In this document: positions 21,874 to 32,814 of the stretch, piece after piece
Layout of the letters: each line of letters opens with the position of its first letter
How positions within the stretch are numbered: position 1 is the stretch's first letter
Source of the DNA: Pterobdella sp. o SKG-2022
Lineage: Eukaryota > Annelida > Clitellata > Hirudinida > Piscicolidae
NCBI GenBank assembly: GCA_964035795.1
Contig: OZ038321.1
Coordinates: 15,989,971 to 16,053,970 of the forward strand
Direction: 5' to 3'
DNA: 64,000 nt
The notes under the pieces: model-generated
Databases searched by the model: none
Told to the model about the DNA's origin: nothing
What the model saw: only the letters and a program-made list of their open reading frames with translations
Program-made: the position numbers and the translations under genes

Positions 21874-23155
21874 CATTTAGAGATTTCAGATCGTCTTCCT
21901 TACTCGATTTTTACTTAAAAGTTTTGAACATATTACGTTTTCGTTACAAGAAACACAACAGGGTTCATTTGCAGTCTACAGGATTAACTACAACTCCACT
22001 TCATGCATTCTGGGCTCCAAGCTATAACTAATAAAAGAATCACAATGACTACAGAGTTCAAAGATGTGATAAAGCAGATACAAAGGCAGCCTCAACTACA
22101 ACAGCAGCTAATTCAATAACATCAAAAGCAAATGGCTCAGCTCATAGTCCAATTGAAGGCACAAACAGAAACTTCAACCGCTTCACCACAAGCACTGTGT
22201 ATTCCAAGTTTTGCTATCTTTAAATTATCAGCAGAACTATGGGAGGATTACTGGGCTAGATTTAATACATTTTTTAAAACAATCATGAAGGTTGGAAAAA
22301 TGTGTAGGTGGCAGTATCTGTAGTATGACGTTCACTGGCTTTTTTTGGTTACCACGCAGAGACAACCTATGCTCCAAATATTCCACTGTGGGTTCAGCGA
22401 AGTTGCAATTATTGAGCTGGCATCTAAGAACTCGGCCTTTTAGATTTTGTAGTGAAGCTTTAGATTATCTAAGTGTTTGTTGCGATTACTTCCACTCAGT
22501 TGTAGTCAATTTTATTTGCTTTCGTTTTCTGTAATCCGGCCACTTCAATTAGGCTTTTTTTATGAAATTATAACATTCATGATTCTTGAAACGGCAATCA
22601 GATACCTAGTGGTTTCTTTTACCACACCGTATGCAGAAAATATGTGTAGGTTTTGATCTTGACTGCCTCTTCACTACCGGAGGTTTTCTATTTTGATGTA
22701 TTTCAAACATCGGTGATGTTTTGATTTATGAACTGTTATTTTATCTATCTTCGCTGCTTCTTCTGTTTCCACTGTGTTGCCTTGCTAAAATCAAGTCGTC
22801 TTAGGTAATGTTGAAGGGCGCTTTCAGTACGGTCTCGTTGTTTAAAGAAAAAATGAAACGGGTTCTCAAAGCCTCGTTTAGCGGTAAATTCACAAGTAGT
22901 TGCATCTTGTCGTATTCGAGCAGCTAGCTCTTTAATTGTCTCCCCAGGTTTGCGTTGTAGGCTGGACCAGACAGTTCTAGAATGTTATATTTTCTATATT
23001 GCTCTAGAATATTCTATTTCCTAGAATATTCTTACTCTATAGTATATAACCAGTTAGAGATTTCATACTGTGTGCCTTCTGTGTTCCTTGCTCGATTATT
23101 ACTAAAAAAAAGGTTTTGAATCCATTGCGTTTTCGTAAAAAAAAAACACAACAAT
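21688..23155 (+). mobile_element. rearranged Gypsy-like LTR retrotransposon remnant
   Basis: Two related flanks end in the same phrase (gcgttttcgt or acgttttcgt, then aaacacaaca): about 21688-21960 and 22970-23155. I take them as 5' and 3' LTRs. After the 5' LTR a Gag start reads forward (MTTEFKDVIKQIQRQPQ, a stop near 22118, then QKQMAQLIVQLKAQ and ELWEDYWARFNTFF) to about 22310. From about 22965 back to 22560 the Gag continuation is on the minus strand (KPGETIKELAARIRQDATTC, then a CCHC-like CIRCGKRNH..SDC), so the interior is partly inverted. No protease, reverse transcriptase or integrase is visible. It is defective. Confidence 0.78.
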
Positions 23156-24005
23156 AATGTTTTGAATCATCCAAGAATATCATTAGGTTTTAGATTTTTT
23201 AGATTATCGGAAAAACTTTTTTTTATTATACTATACAACTTAATGATTTTATCATTAAAAAACCAAATTAGTTATTTTTAAGTTGAAAATTAAAACTTTT
23301 GAACTTTTTTATCTATGGCCCGGCCTTGTATTTTATCAATAAAATTTTTTCAGTTTTTTAAAAAAAGATTTGTAGACCATAATGATGTTCAAAACAATAA
23401 AAATCTTATATGAAAAGTTTTGGTACCAGATATAATTTAAAAGTTAGAGCTATGAAAAATCTAAAAAAAAATCATTGAAAACATGAAATATAAAAAAGTG
23501 CAGAAGAAAAAAAATTTTGTTGGTAGCTCTCTGTTTTTAGGGGAAAGTTAGAAAAGAGTGATAAAGAAAAGAGAGATATAAGAGAACTTTGGTGTGTGAG
23601 GAACAAGACGAGCAGTTCTATTGAAAAATCTTTTGAGAGAACACGTAATTATATCGGCTATCAGAGTTTTATAAAAACGTTACATTAAGGATCATAAAGT
23701 AAACCAAAACAATACTGCTCAGATTGGCTTTGTGAAGTTAACGAACTAAAAAATCGAAATTTGAAAATACCGGTTGAAACTCAAAGCCTTCTTTCTCAGA
23801 TGCACTTATTATAGATATGAAACTCGAATGTCGATTGTATATTGAATACATCCCAATGAACTCGCAATTGAAGCAAATAATTATTTTTTAAAAACTACCA
23901 AATTGCAAAAAAACTTTATTTAATTTAAAATTTGGAATAAAGAATAATATTCAAAATCATTTGATATTAATCTTAAATGGTTTTTTCCTCATAAAGTTGA
24001 ATTTT
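23156..24005. other. intergenic, no gene seen
   Basis: AT-rich sequence between the LTR element and the serine protease stop codon. A purine-rich block at 23510-23660 (plus strand) has no supported reading frame. Confidence 0.4.
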
Positions 24006-25504
24006 TTATTTGATGAAGTGCTTGTTGATGAAATCCTTGAAATACGAAATTCTTGCATATACAGAAGGATATTTAGTAACACAAGTTCCCCCTCCGAAAA
24101 CTCCCCAAGAAGTTACACCAGCCAAAATCCTGTTCTCTTTGTATTGGCATGTCAAAGGACCACCGCTGTCACCCTGTGAATATAAATATCAAGTTGTATT
24201 TTCAAAAATTACAGGTTCGTAAAAAAACTTACACTGCATGAACCATAGACATCTTTCAAAAGACAGATATGACCAGGGTAAATTTTTGCTCCTGAAAGAC
24301 TTTTTTGTTGACATTCCTTGTTAGAAATCACATCCATGTTGACTTTTTGAAGAACCATTTGGTTGGAAGTAATATGAGCTGTTTAAAAAAATGTAGATGT
24401 TTATTTATAATAAGATTTTTTGATGTTATGAAAAATTAATTAAACATACTTTTCCCCCATCCACTCAACGTGCAACTGTCACCAGTAAAAGTAACATTGT
24501 CATCAAGATTGAAATAAATGGGTTGAACAACTGGGGTGAATTCAATTGGCTTTTCAAAAGTCAAAATAGCAAAATCGTTACTGAAAGTTGCTGTCTGGTC
24601 GTTGTATTCGGGGTGCTGTAAATTATGAAAGAGTTATCCAAATAAAAATTGTCTTTAAATGTTTTTTATAACGCTTTTACTTAAAATTTATCTGAACTAT
24701 CGTATTTAAAATATATAACTATGAGTGTGTATTGCTCATATAAATAATTGTTTAAAAAAATTCACCGCGTCAATTTTTTTGATGTTAATGGTTTGAGTAT
24801 CTGTTCTTTTGTCTCTCAGATTCAATCCGGCTACTATTCTGTAGCTCTGAGGAGAGCTGGTGAAACAATAATCAACAACTTATTCTATATTCCATTTATA
24901 AATTTATTGTTTAATTTTTCTGGTCTAAAGTAATAGTTTTTTCACCTCGCGTCAACACAGTGGGCAGCAGTGAATGCCTGGTGACGACTCACCAACACGG
25001 CTCCACAAGTGAAAGCATAACCACTACCTGCTTTTCTTTCCAGAAGTAATTGATGTGGAAACTCCCCAATCTTTGAAATATAATAACTTAATGATTAGTT
25101 TGCAATATTTAATGTTACTTTTTAGAGACATCTTAAATTTACTTATAAAAAATTTTTGACAATTTTTTTACATCGATTTAAGGAAGAATTTTAGTAAATT
25201 TATTGAGCAAAATAAATAGCTATAATTTTCGATAAGTTTAGCCTTATCATAAAACATTAGCGAAAAAAAAGTTATTAAAATAATATTTAATGTAGTTTTG
25301 ATCAAGTTTCACCTTAGCATCAACTCCATTGATTATGTAAGTGTCTTTAATGAAGGAAGCCTTTTTAAAGAGAGAAGCTGAAAGCAAAACAAATATCTTC
25401 AATTGAAACATAGTATTTTTTAAGACAAAGTCTTTAATTATTTGAAACAGACCTTCACTAAGCTGCAAAAGAACGAACACGAAAAGGAAGCCAAAAGATT
25501 TCAT
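24006..25504 (-). CDS. chymotrypsin-like (S1A) secreted serine protease, copy 1
   Basis: Secreted trypsin-fold endopeptidase, probably digestive. Seven exons: 25504-25453, 25377-25313, 25070-24946, 24856-24766, 24615-24450, 24378-24233 and 24173-24006, totalling 813 nt (270 aa). The signal peptide is MKSFGFLFVFVLLQLSEA. A short propeptide precedes the activation site DTYIINGVDAK. The triad is visible: His in FTAAHCVD, Asp in SNDFAILTF and Ser in SGDSGGP. The residue six before the active serine (position 189 in chymotrypsin numbering) is Gly (GSCSGDSGG), so trypsin-like Arg/Lys preference is not expected. Chymotrypsin-, elastase- or collagenase-like cleavage is more likely. The TATA box lies 38-45 bases upstream of the start codon. 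It is a tandem duplicate of 29258-30560. Confidence 0.93.
25208..25262. repeat. short dispersed palindromic repeat in protease intron 2
   Basis: It carries agctataattttcgataag, then tttagccttatcataaaaca and ttagcg. Related copies occur at 358-400, 4250-4310 (reverse) and 61078-61290. The match of cgataagttt to its nearby complement suggests a small hairpin. No coding capacity. Confidence 0.55.
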
Positions 25505-25541
25505 CTTGGAGACGTTGTGCTTTTTTCGACTTTTTTTTATG

Positions 25542-25549
25542 CTTATATA
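25542..25549 (-). promoter_or_regulatory. TATA box of serine protease copy 1
   Basis: The minus strand reads tatataag, 38-45 bases before the ATG at 25504. This implies a very short 5' UTR. The whole upstream block (about 25505-25605) is repeated in front of copy 2, so the promoter was duplicated with the gene. Confidence 0.65.
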
Positions 25550-25609
25550 ACATAAAATTATCGCTAAATAATCAAGAAAAAGTTTGTTTTAGATAAGTAC
25601 GTGTAAAAA

Positions 25610-26560
25610 AATGGATATTTTTTTATCTTTTCCATTTTTTATCAGAAATGATGGTTATTTTCTATAAAGTAGTGTAGTTATTTATCAATTCTAAAGAATG
25701 AAGTTAACTAGAAAAACACTATAGTATACTGATCATAACAAGAAAGCTTCTTTGGAATATACCTTATATCATCTAATTTTTTCTAGTACATTCATTTTTG
25801 GACAATTTGAGATCTAAAAACATAAAATAGGTTCAATTAACCTAAAACAAAATTTATAAGAAACAACATTAAAATTTCATTTAAACAGCACGAAGCTATT
25901 CTTAAGACTAACCGTCTTGTGAATTACATCATAGTATCTTATGGAAAGCTTTTACAGTATTTCGATAAAATTTTAGTCTTTTGTAAAACTTAAAGCTTTT
26001 TTGTTATAGATTTTTTTAAAATTTTGTAATACTTTTTGTTAAATTTTATTAAAAACAATCGAATGATATCTTTGAAGTATTTCATTGTGTGGAAAACTAT
26101 TTTAATAATAGAAAATAATAAATAGTCCCAACTTTATTCCCCTTATAGATAAGGTTATACAAGCTCATTATGAACATAAAAACTTTCAAAAACTGGGACG
26201 TTTCAAAGGATCGATAAAACTTAATACAATTTGTTTCTACGAATGAATTTTGTTTTTATAGATTACTTTATTTTAAAAACAGGCTAGATAACATATACAA
26301 AAATTTATATTAGAGTTATTTAAGTTATCTAGAAAAAAGTTTAAAATATTTTGGCATAAATGAATTTCTCTAAATAAAATTTTAAACTAAATTTCTATTC
26401 AATTTATAAATATGAATGAGCCTAATAATGAAAACATTTGTTTTTAAAAAGCTTCGTTCAAAACAAGGACTTTCACAGTGTTTTTTTAAAATTAATATAA
26501 TTTCAAAGCTCTTAATCATTATAAACTACATTCAATTTTTACTTTTATATGAAAGATAAA
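25610..26560. other. intergenic, no gene seen
   Basis: AT-rich spacer upstream of protease copy 1. Near 25890-25935 there is a decayed fold-back core (cacgaagctattcttaagac). Nothing else is supported. Confidence 0.4.
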
Positions 26561-26565
26561 AACAG

Positions 26566-28190
26566 ATGGTTGCTATTCTGAATGAAAACGGTGATATGCT
26601 AACAGAACCGGAAGCAATAAAGCATAGATGGAAAGTTTATATTGAACGTCTTTACAACGCTCAAAACAAGCCGTTAAGTTTAGAACTGAAAGATGAATCA
26701 CTTGTAGATGTTTTGGGACCCGGGTTGATTACCAGTGAAATACAACAGGCAATGAGAAGGTTGGGTAGAAAGAAGGGAGAGGGATGTGATGGCATACTTG
26801 CAGAATTTCCACACGCTTAACGTGGTGAACTATTGAACCAATTTATAAAGCTGTGTAAGAAAATTAATGAAGGGGGATTATGGCCATCAAATTTCAAAAA
26901 AAGTGCATTACAACCTCTGGAAAAGAAAAGGAGTGCCACGAGATGTGAAGATTTCAGAACCATCAGTTTCATACCTTATGCCGCGAAAGTGGTATTGAGG
27001 ATAATAAAAAGAAGATTGGGAACAAAAGCTGAAGAATTGTTAACAAAAAATCAGTTTTGATTCTGTAAGGAGAGAGGCACGAGAGAAGTGATGAGGTGCC
27101 TAGTGAAGCGCAGAATAAAATTCAATAAGGATCTATATGTGTGCTTCGTAGATTATGAAAAAAGCATTTGATGTGTTGACTAATGAGGCTATTGGAAGAA
27201 ATGGGGTTGATTGGAGAGATAGACGGCTGATTGCAGAACTTCATATGGAACAGACCGCAGTGGTGAGAATTAATTCAGAAGTAACTAAGCCTTGCTTGAT
27301 AGGAAGAGGCGTAAGACAAGGATGTTTTATCTCACCTATGCTGTTCAACATTTATGCAGAAGCAATGATGAAGGAAGCTCTGCACTCACTGGAGGAGGGG
27401 TAAAAGTAGGGGGAGTACTGATCAAAGCAGTAATGTTTGCATATGACCAAGCCATGGTAGCTGGAACCGAGAAAGGATTACAGATTATTATGGAAGAAAC
27501 GAACAGAGTGGATAAGAGCTATGGAATGAAAATAAATAGCTAAAAACCCAAAACTATAAAGTTTGGAAAAAAACCTGGCATGGTCAGTATAACCCTTGAC
27601 GGAGTCTCACTTTAGCAAGTTAAAGACTTTAACTACCTGGAGAGCTATTATTCGGAAAATGGTTACACTGAAAAAGACACTAGGGTACAGATTGGAATAG
27701 CTAAAAATGTTTTTACTCACCTCAAACTAATCCTTATTGGTGGACTCAGACAAACCACCAAAAAGAAGCCGGTCAAGCTCCTGGTGTAGAGAGTGGCGAC
27801 GTATGCAGCAGAAACGTAGACCATTAACAAGGCAGACAAAAAAAGATTGGAAGCTATGGAAATGTGGGTCTGGAGGAAAATGGAGAAAGTGAAGTGGACC
27901 GACAAGCTGACCAATGAAGAAGTCTTAAGCCGGATTAATGAAAGCAGAAGATTGATGGCGCATATAAAAAGAAGAAAATCCAGATGGATATTCTGCGTCA
28001 CAAAAGTTTGCTGAGCATCGCATTAGAAGGACGGATTGAAGGAAAACGACCAAGAGAAAAAATGAGAGGAAAATGCTGGATAACATGATGGAAGAAGGTT
28101 TTAGAGCACTGAAGAGAAAGGCTAAAAATAGAAGATGGAACCACCTGATTTGAGAAATCTGCCGATGGCAGAATAACTGATTGATTGATT
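26566..28190 (+). mobile_element. decayed RTE-like LINE (reverse transcriptase region)
   Basis: Adjoining frames spell the course of a LINE polyprotein. The pre-RT motif EPEAIKHRWKVYIERLYNAQ is followed by fingers (TISFIPYAAKVVLRIIKRRL) and motif A (VCFVDYEKAFDVL after a one-base frame break near 27160). Next comes motif B (GRGVRQGCFISPMLFNIYAE). The catalytic YADD has decayed to FAYDQAM. The tail includes NEEVLSRINESRRLMAHIKRRKSRW split by further breaks. Stops occur near 26818, 27058, 27540 and beyond. It lies between the two serine protease copies on the opposite strand and is inactive. Confidence 0.85.
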
Positions 28191-28269
28191 GATGAAAGAT
28201 AATTTGTTTTAAAACACTCCAATGAATCACGGTTTTTATTTCCTGTACTTGATTCAACTACAAACGAGC

Positions 28270-29257
28270 CATTCAAAAATTGAGCCTTTTTATCGGTCCA
28301 TTCGCTCTCGTTATTCTGTTAGCTCTCGCTTGATCTTTTATCAACTCATCGTTTTTTTTTCGTTCTAAGCACTTCTACATTTTGATTTTTCTTTTTTTGG
28401 GGAAACTTCATAAATTATTTAGCAATTATTGGGAAGCCCTCTTTTTTTTCCTACTTTTTCCGAGTTTTTCATAACTTTATTAACAGAGACTTTCTTCATT
28501 AGAAGTAAAAGTCATTTCCCATACACACTCACAGTTTCTTCTTGCTCCAATTTTTTTAAAATTCAATTTTTATTCCCCTATTTACTCTTATCATTTTATA
28601 TCCTCCAATTTTTTTTTAACTGTTTATTTTTTGTTTTACACTTCATCAATTTTGTTTCAGATACTCACTTGCTAATGATGCTCTTCCAGTCTCTGATTCT
28701 AGACAGTTCTATTTTTTTTTGAAAAATTAGACCATTTTTTTTGCTTAAAAATTTGAATTTTTTTTTGTTTTTAGCGTACTTCTTATTCATTCAACCAAAG
28801 TTTTTATTGCTTTTGTTAATAACTTTTTTCCTTCTCCTACTATTGTTTTTTCTTCGAGTTCCTTTGAGGTCTGTTTTGTGACTTCTTCATTTACCTTCTA
28901 TAAATTTTATCTTTCTCACTTTATAAAACCATTTTTTGAGTTAACTTTTTGCTGATATATTTCAAACTTATGCTTCTTTTCCTGGTTTTTTTTTTAATTT
29001 AACAACTGTCTCATCTCTATCAAATTCTTATACGATTATTTTTTAATTTAATCATGTTATATTAAGATCAAATTGTTGATTGTATATTCAAAACATTTCA
29101 ATGAGCCCAAAATGAAGTCAAATATTTATTTCTAAAATCTTTTCAATTTCAAACAATTTTATTAATTGGTTTTTACATTTTCAATAAAATTGAAAAATTG
29201 AAAACCTCTTTGAAATTCATTCAAGCACTTGATTCTTTTTTATTAAAGTTGAATTTT
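28270..29257. other. pyrimidine-rich spacer, no gene seen
   Basis: The plus strand is strongly T/C-rich from about 28270 to 29040, with long T runs; open frames here (for example 28429-28722) have extreme Phe/Ser/Leu composition and no similarity I recognise. The remainder is the 3' flank of protease copy 2. Confidence 0.4.
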
Positions 29258-30560
29258 TTATTTGATGAAGTGCTTGTTGATGAAATCCTTGAAATAGGAA
29301 ATCCTTGCATAAACAGAAGGATATTGAGTAACACAAGTGCTTCCTCTAACAACTCCCCAAGAAGTTACACCAGCCTAAATCCTGTTCTCTTTGTATTGGC
29401 ATGTCAAAGGACCCCCACTGTCACCCTGTGAATATAATTATCAAGTTATATCTTCGAAAACTAGATTTTCATAAAAAACTTACACTGCATGCGCCCACTC
29501 TACCATCCCAAACACAAATGTGGCCGGGGTAAATTCTTGAGTTTGGTAAAGTTTTTCCTTTACAGTCATTGTTAGTAATAACACTTGTGTTAACTCTTTG
29601 AAGAATCAGTTGGTTGGAATTGATTTGAGCTGTTGAAAATAAAGATTTAATGAGTTGGGTAAATCAAATTGTTGCGCTGTTAAAACTTACTTCTTCCCCA
29701 TCCACTTATAACACAAGTGTCGCCAGAAAATGTAAGATTGCTATCAAGATTGAAATAAATAGGTTGAATAGTGGGGGTAAATTCAATTGGTTTTTCAAAA
29801 GTCAAAATAGCAAAATCATTGCTGTAAGTTGCTGTATGGTCGTTGTATTTGGGATGCTGTAAATTATGAACGATTTATTCAATAGAGTATTAAATGTTTT
29901 TTAAGGATCATTTAAAATTTAACTAAAATATGAAATCTCAATTTTATAAAACACTGATAATCATTGTTTATATAATTAAGGATTATTAAATATTCACCAC
30001 GTGAATATTCTTGATGTTAACGCTTTGAGTGTGTTCCCTCATGGTTCTATGATGTAATCCCGCCACTATTCTGTAGAACTGAGCCAAGCTGATAAAAAGT
30101 TATTCATCAAGTTATTCTGTGTATTTTTAATAACTTTTTTTTTATATTATTTCATCAAAATAACAACTTTTTTCGTTTTTCTTCAACACAGTGAGCAGCA
30201 ATGAAAGCCTGGTGTCGACTGACTAGGACGGCACCGCAAGCAAAACTATAGCCAGATCCTACTTTTTTTTCCAAATATAATTGGTGAGGAAACTCCCCTA
30301 TCTTTGAAAATAAAATTTTCCATTTCATTGTTTATTTTAATATTTTCTCAATTTTCAATAGCAGCTAACCTTAGCATCAACTCCATTTATGATGTAAGTG
30401 TCTTTAATGAAGGAAACTCTATCGAAGAGAGAAGCTGAAATAAAAAAAAGTATTTTCATTAAAATAAAATATTTTTTATGACAAAGTCTTTAATTATTTG
30501 AAACAGACCTTCACTAAGCTGCAAAAGAAAGAACACGAAAAGAAAGCCAAAAGATTTCAT
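29258..30560 (-). pseudogene. chymotrypsin-like serine protease, copy 2, premature stop
   Basis: Tandem paralogue of copy 1 with the same seven-exon structure: 30560-30509, 30434-30370, 30301-30168, 30088-29998, 29856-29691, 29629-29484 and 29425-29258. The signal peptide (MKSFGFLFVFFLLQLSE), activation site IINGVDAK, His (IAAHCVE), Asp (SNDFAIL) and Ser (SGDSGGP) are all present. At 29377-29375 the codon that is TTG in copy 1 is TAG. This ends the protein 16 codons into the last exon and removes about 39 residues, including the SWG segment lining the S1 pocket and the C-terminal helix. The exon 3 donor differs from copy 1, giving three extra codons. All other frames are open, so the loss looks recent. 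It may instead be an allele or an error. Confidence 0.85.
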
Positions 30561-30595
30561 CTTGGAGACGTTGTGCTTTTTTCGACTTTTTTGTG

Positions 30596-30603
30596 CTTAT
30601 ATA
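30596..30603 (-). promoter_or_regulatory. TATA box of serine protease copy 2
   Basis: The minus strand reads tatataag at nearly the same distance from the ATG as in copy 1. It is embedded in a duplicated upstream block extending to about 30655. Confidence 0.6.
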
Positions 30604-30655
30604 ACATAAAACTATCGCCAACTAATCAAGAAAAAGTTTGTTTTAGATAGTTAGG

Positions 30656-31339
30656 TTGAAGGGCATATATACTTTATAAAAACTAAGATATTCTCGTAAC
30701 CTACAGTCTGTTGTTGAATGCATATTTATCAGTTCTTATGATAAAATTAGCTTTATTAGACAATTTTTCAATAACAACACTAATTTTTCATGGAACTTTT
30801 CATGAAACTAACTCACATTATTAAGTCTTTCATATACTAACTTTGTTTCTCGCAAAGCTTTATCTAGAGTTTAAAAATAAGTTTTTTAACAATAGTAGTA
30901 ATAAATTTCACAACGAAACTAGATAGGTTTTTATTAAATCTCATCACGAATGCGCAAATAATTTTTACGAAGTACCACCTTGTGTCGCTCAGCGTGGAAA
31001 CAATAAGATTAAAACTTGGGACGTTTCAACGCACTGTTAAAAAACTTTCAAAAATAATCTTATTCTAAAAAAAATCTTTTTAAGAGATTTATATATCATC
31101 AAAAAGTTGAAATCTAGGATAATGTTTGAAAGTTTGTCATATTTAATTTTTTTCATTTTGCCTGAGGCAAATAATTTTATTTAGATTTTGTTTTTCACTG
31201 TTTGTGTGATTTTGTTTGAAGGTCAGTTGCTACTCACAACTCAGGCATTCTGAAAAATTTGTTCTTTACTAGAACCATTTGAAAATCTATGCTGACCTCA
31301 AGATGATTGCTTTTTAAATGGTTTCTTCTGATAGCTTTA
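30656..31339. other. intergenic, no gene seen
   Basis: AT-rich spacer with fold-back cores near 30790-30865 (catgaaactaactcacatta, then cgcaaagctt) related to the MITE-like repeats. No supported exon. Confidence 0.4.
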
Positions 31340-31479
31340 TTTCAAGTAAGGAGATGGGGGCTGCAGCTACTATGAGCACTATTTCACATGCGAATTTTCA
31401 TAGTTTTTTGTACTTTCACTTTTTTTTCTTTTTATTTCACTAACAAATCATCTGGCACAGCTATATCTATCGTAAAACA

Positions 31480-31860
31480 CTCTTCAGCTTTTTCTTGAAA
31501 AGAAAAATGTCGGATTTTTTGGTTTCTCTGTTTTGGTCAGTAAAAATACTAGTTTCACGTGAATTTGATTTTTTAACTTTTCAGAATCTTTTCAGCTCTA
31601 TGCTGCTACTATTTTTTCCTATTTTTAGCAATACTCCAAATAAATACTGTTGCCACCTTATTATATCTTGCTTTTTCCATTTTCTGGCACTCTGAAATAA
31701 GGTGTAAAACCGTTTGGTTTTTTTTACTACACATTCTGCATTTTAGTAATCACTCATTGTCAGTCTTGACCTTTTTGTAATTTGTTGTGAAGGCCTCTTC
31801 TTGCGTATGTTTGTCGTCCCTCGTTAATAAAATTTTTGATAAGTTCAACTTCACCATAAA
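31480..31860 (-). mobile_element. decayed LINE C-terminal region with CxxC...HxxxxC motif
   Basis: On the minus strand, 31740-31620 reads CRMCSKKNQTVLHLISECQK, then ARYNKVATVFIW. This is the zinc-knuckle-like region near the C-terminus of several LINE clades. About 40 bases on, SRETSIFTDQNRETKKSDIF resembles the WDFxIQTDxxIxxRRPDI motif that follows it in intact elements. Stops and frame breaks are frequent. Coordinates are approximate because both ends have decayed. Confidence 0.6.
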
Positions 31861-31869
31861 TCCTTACTA

Positions 31870-32800
31870 AGATATTATAAAAATTTTTTTTTTTCTACAT
31901 GTTTTCGATTTATCGACTTATTGCATTCTAGTAAAAATATAGCATGAACTTTCGATTTGAATGGCCTCGCTCTTAAATGGCTCAAAGATTATTTTTTATC
32001 TTATCCAATATGAAATGTCGGAAAGGAAATCAGTTTATTATAAAAAAAAGTACCTCAAAGTTTTGTTCATGAGTTCTTGATCACAGCTGACTTGAAAAAG
32101 ATTGTAGGTCTCAATGTGAAAATAGGTAAGTAGGTAAGTAAATATAATTTAAACAACACTCCTTAGCATCGTTCAAAGGCGCTTTGCTATGAACAACTTG
32201 AAAAAGAGAGTTTTGAGATTTTTTAATAAATATAAAGAACGGAGGATAAAATTTAAGATTAGAAGGTACAGAGTTGAAAAAAGACCAAAGAAAGAAAAAT
32301 CAGATTTAGCATAAGAATGAGAGGGAGGGATAACGAAGAGTTGAGAGCGGGTAGAAGATTTTAGGCCAGCACGTTTAGCAGGTAGTATAAAGTTAAATAG
32401 TTTTCATACATTTTTTTTAATAAATTTTCTTAATTCATGGATTCATCAATATGCTCACCACTCATCTTTATGAGCATGGCTACTTTGATGCATCAATGAA
32501 TTTACAAGCATGATTGTCATAATATATTGGCGAAAATTGCTGCTTGGATGAGAAACTTAAAAAGTTCCAAGACTCAACTCATAGGTGAAGCATAAATTGA
32601 AAATAGTTTGAAAAAAAATTTAACAAAAAAAAAACAAAAAGTAAATCTTTAGTTTTTTTTCGATATGTATAATATTTTTGTTAAGGTTTTTAATTATTCT
32701 TCATAATTATAATTATAAACTTTTATACTTTCATAATTATAATTTATAATTATCCTAACTAAAAAAACAGCCATTTCTTCATTTTTTTTCGAAAGTTTCT
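31870..32800. other. intergenic, purine-rich block, no gene seen
   Basis: The plus strand at 32200-32400 is A/G-rich (gaaaaaagaccaaagaaaga, gaatgagagggagggataac). No frame is supported. The rest is AT-rich with a short tandem attataattataa segment near 32700-32755. Confidence 0.35.
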
Positions 32801-32814
32801 TAGAAGGCTCTTAA

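Noticed and set aside
22132..22534. Host gene encoding a Gln-rich protein
   Set aside because: The translation matches the layout of Gypsy-type Gag and lies between related LTRs.
27717..28276. Minus-strand open frames of 92-110 codons
   Set aside because: They are antisense to the C-terminal part of the LINE at 26566-28190 and have no recognisable similarity.
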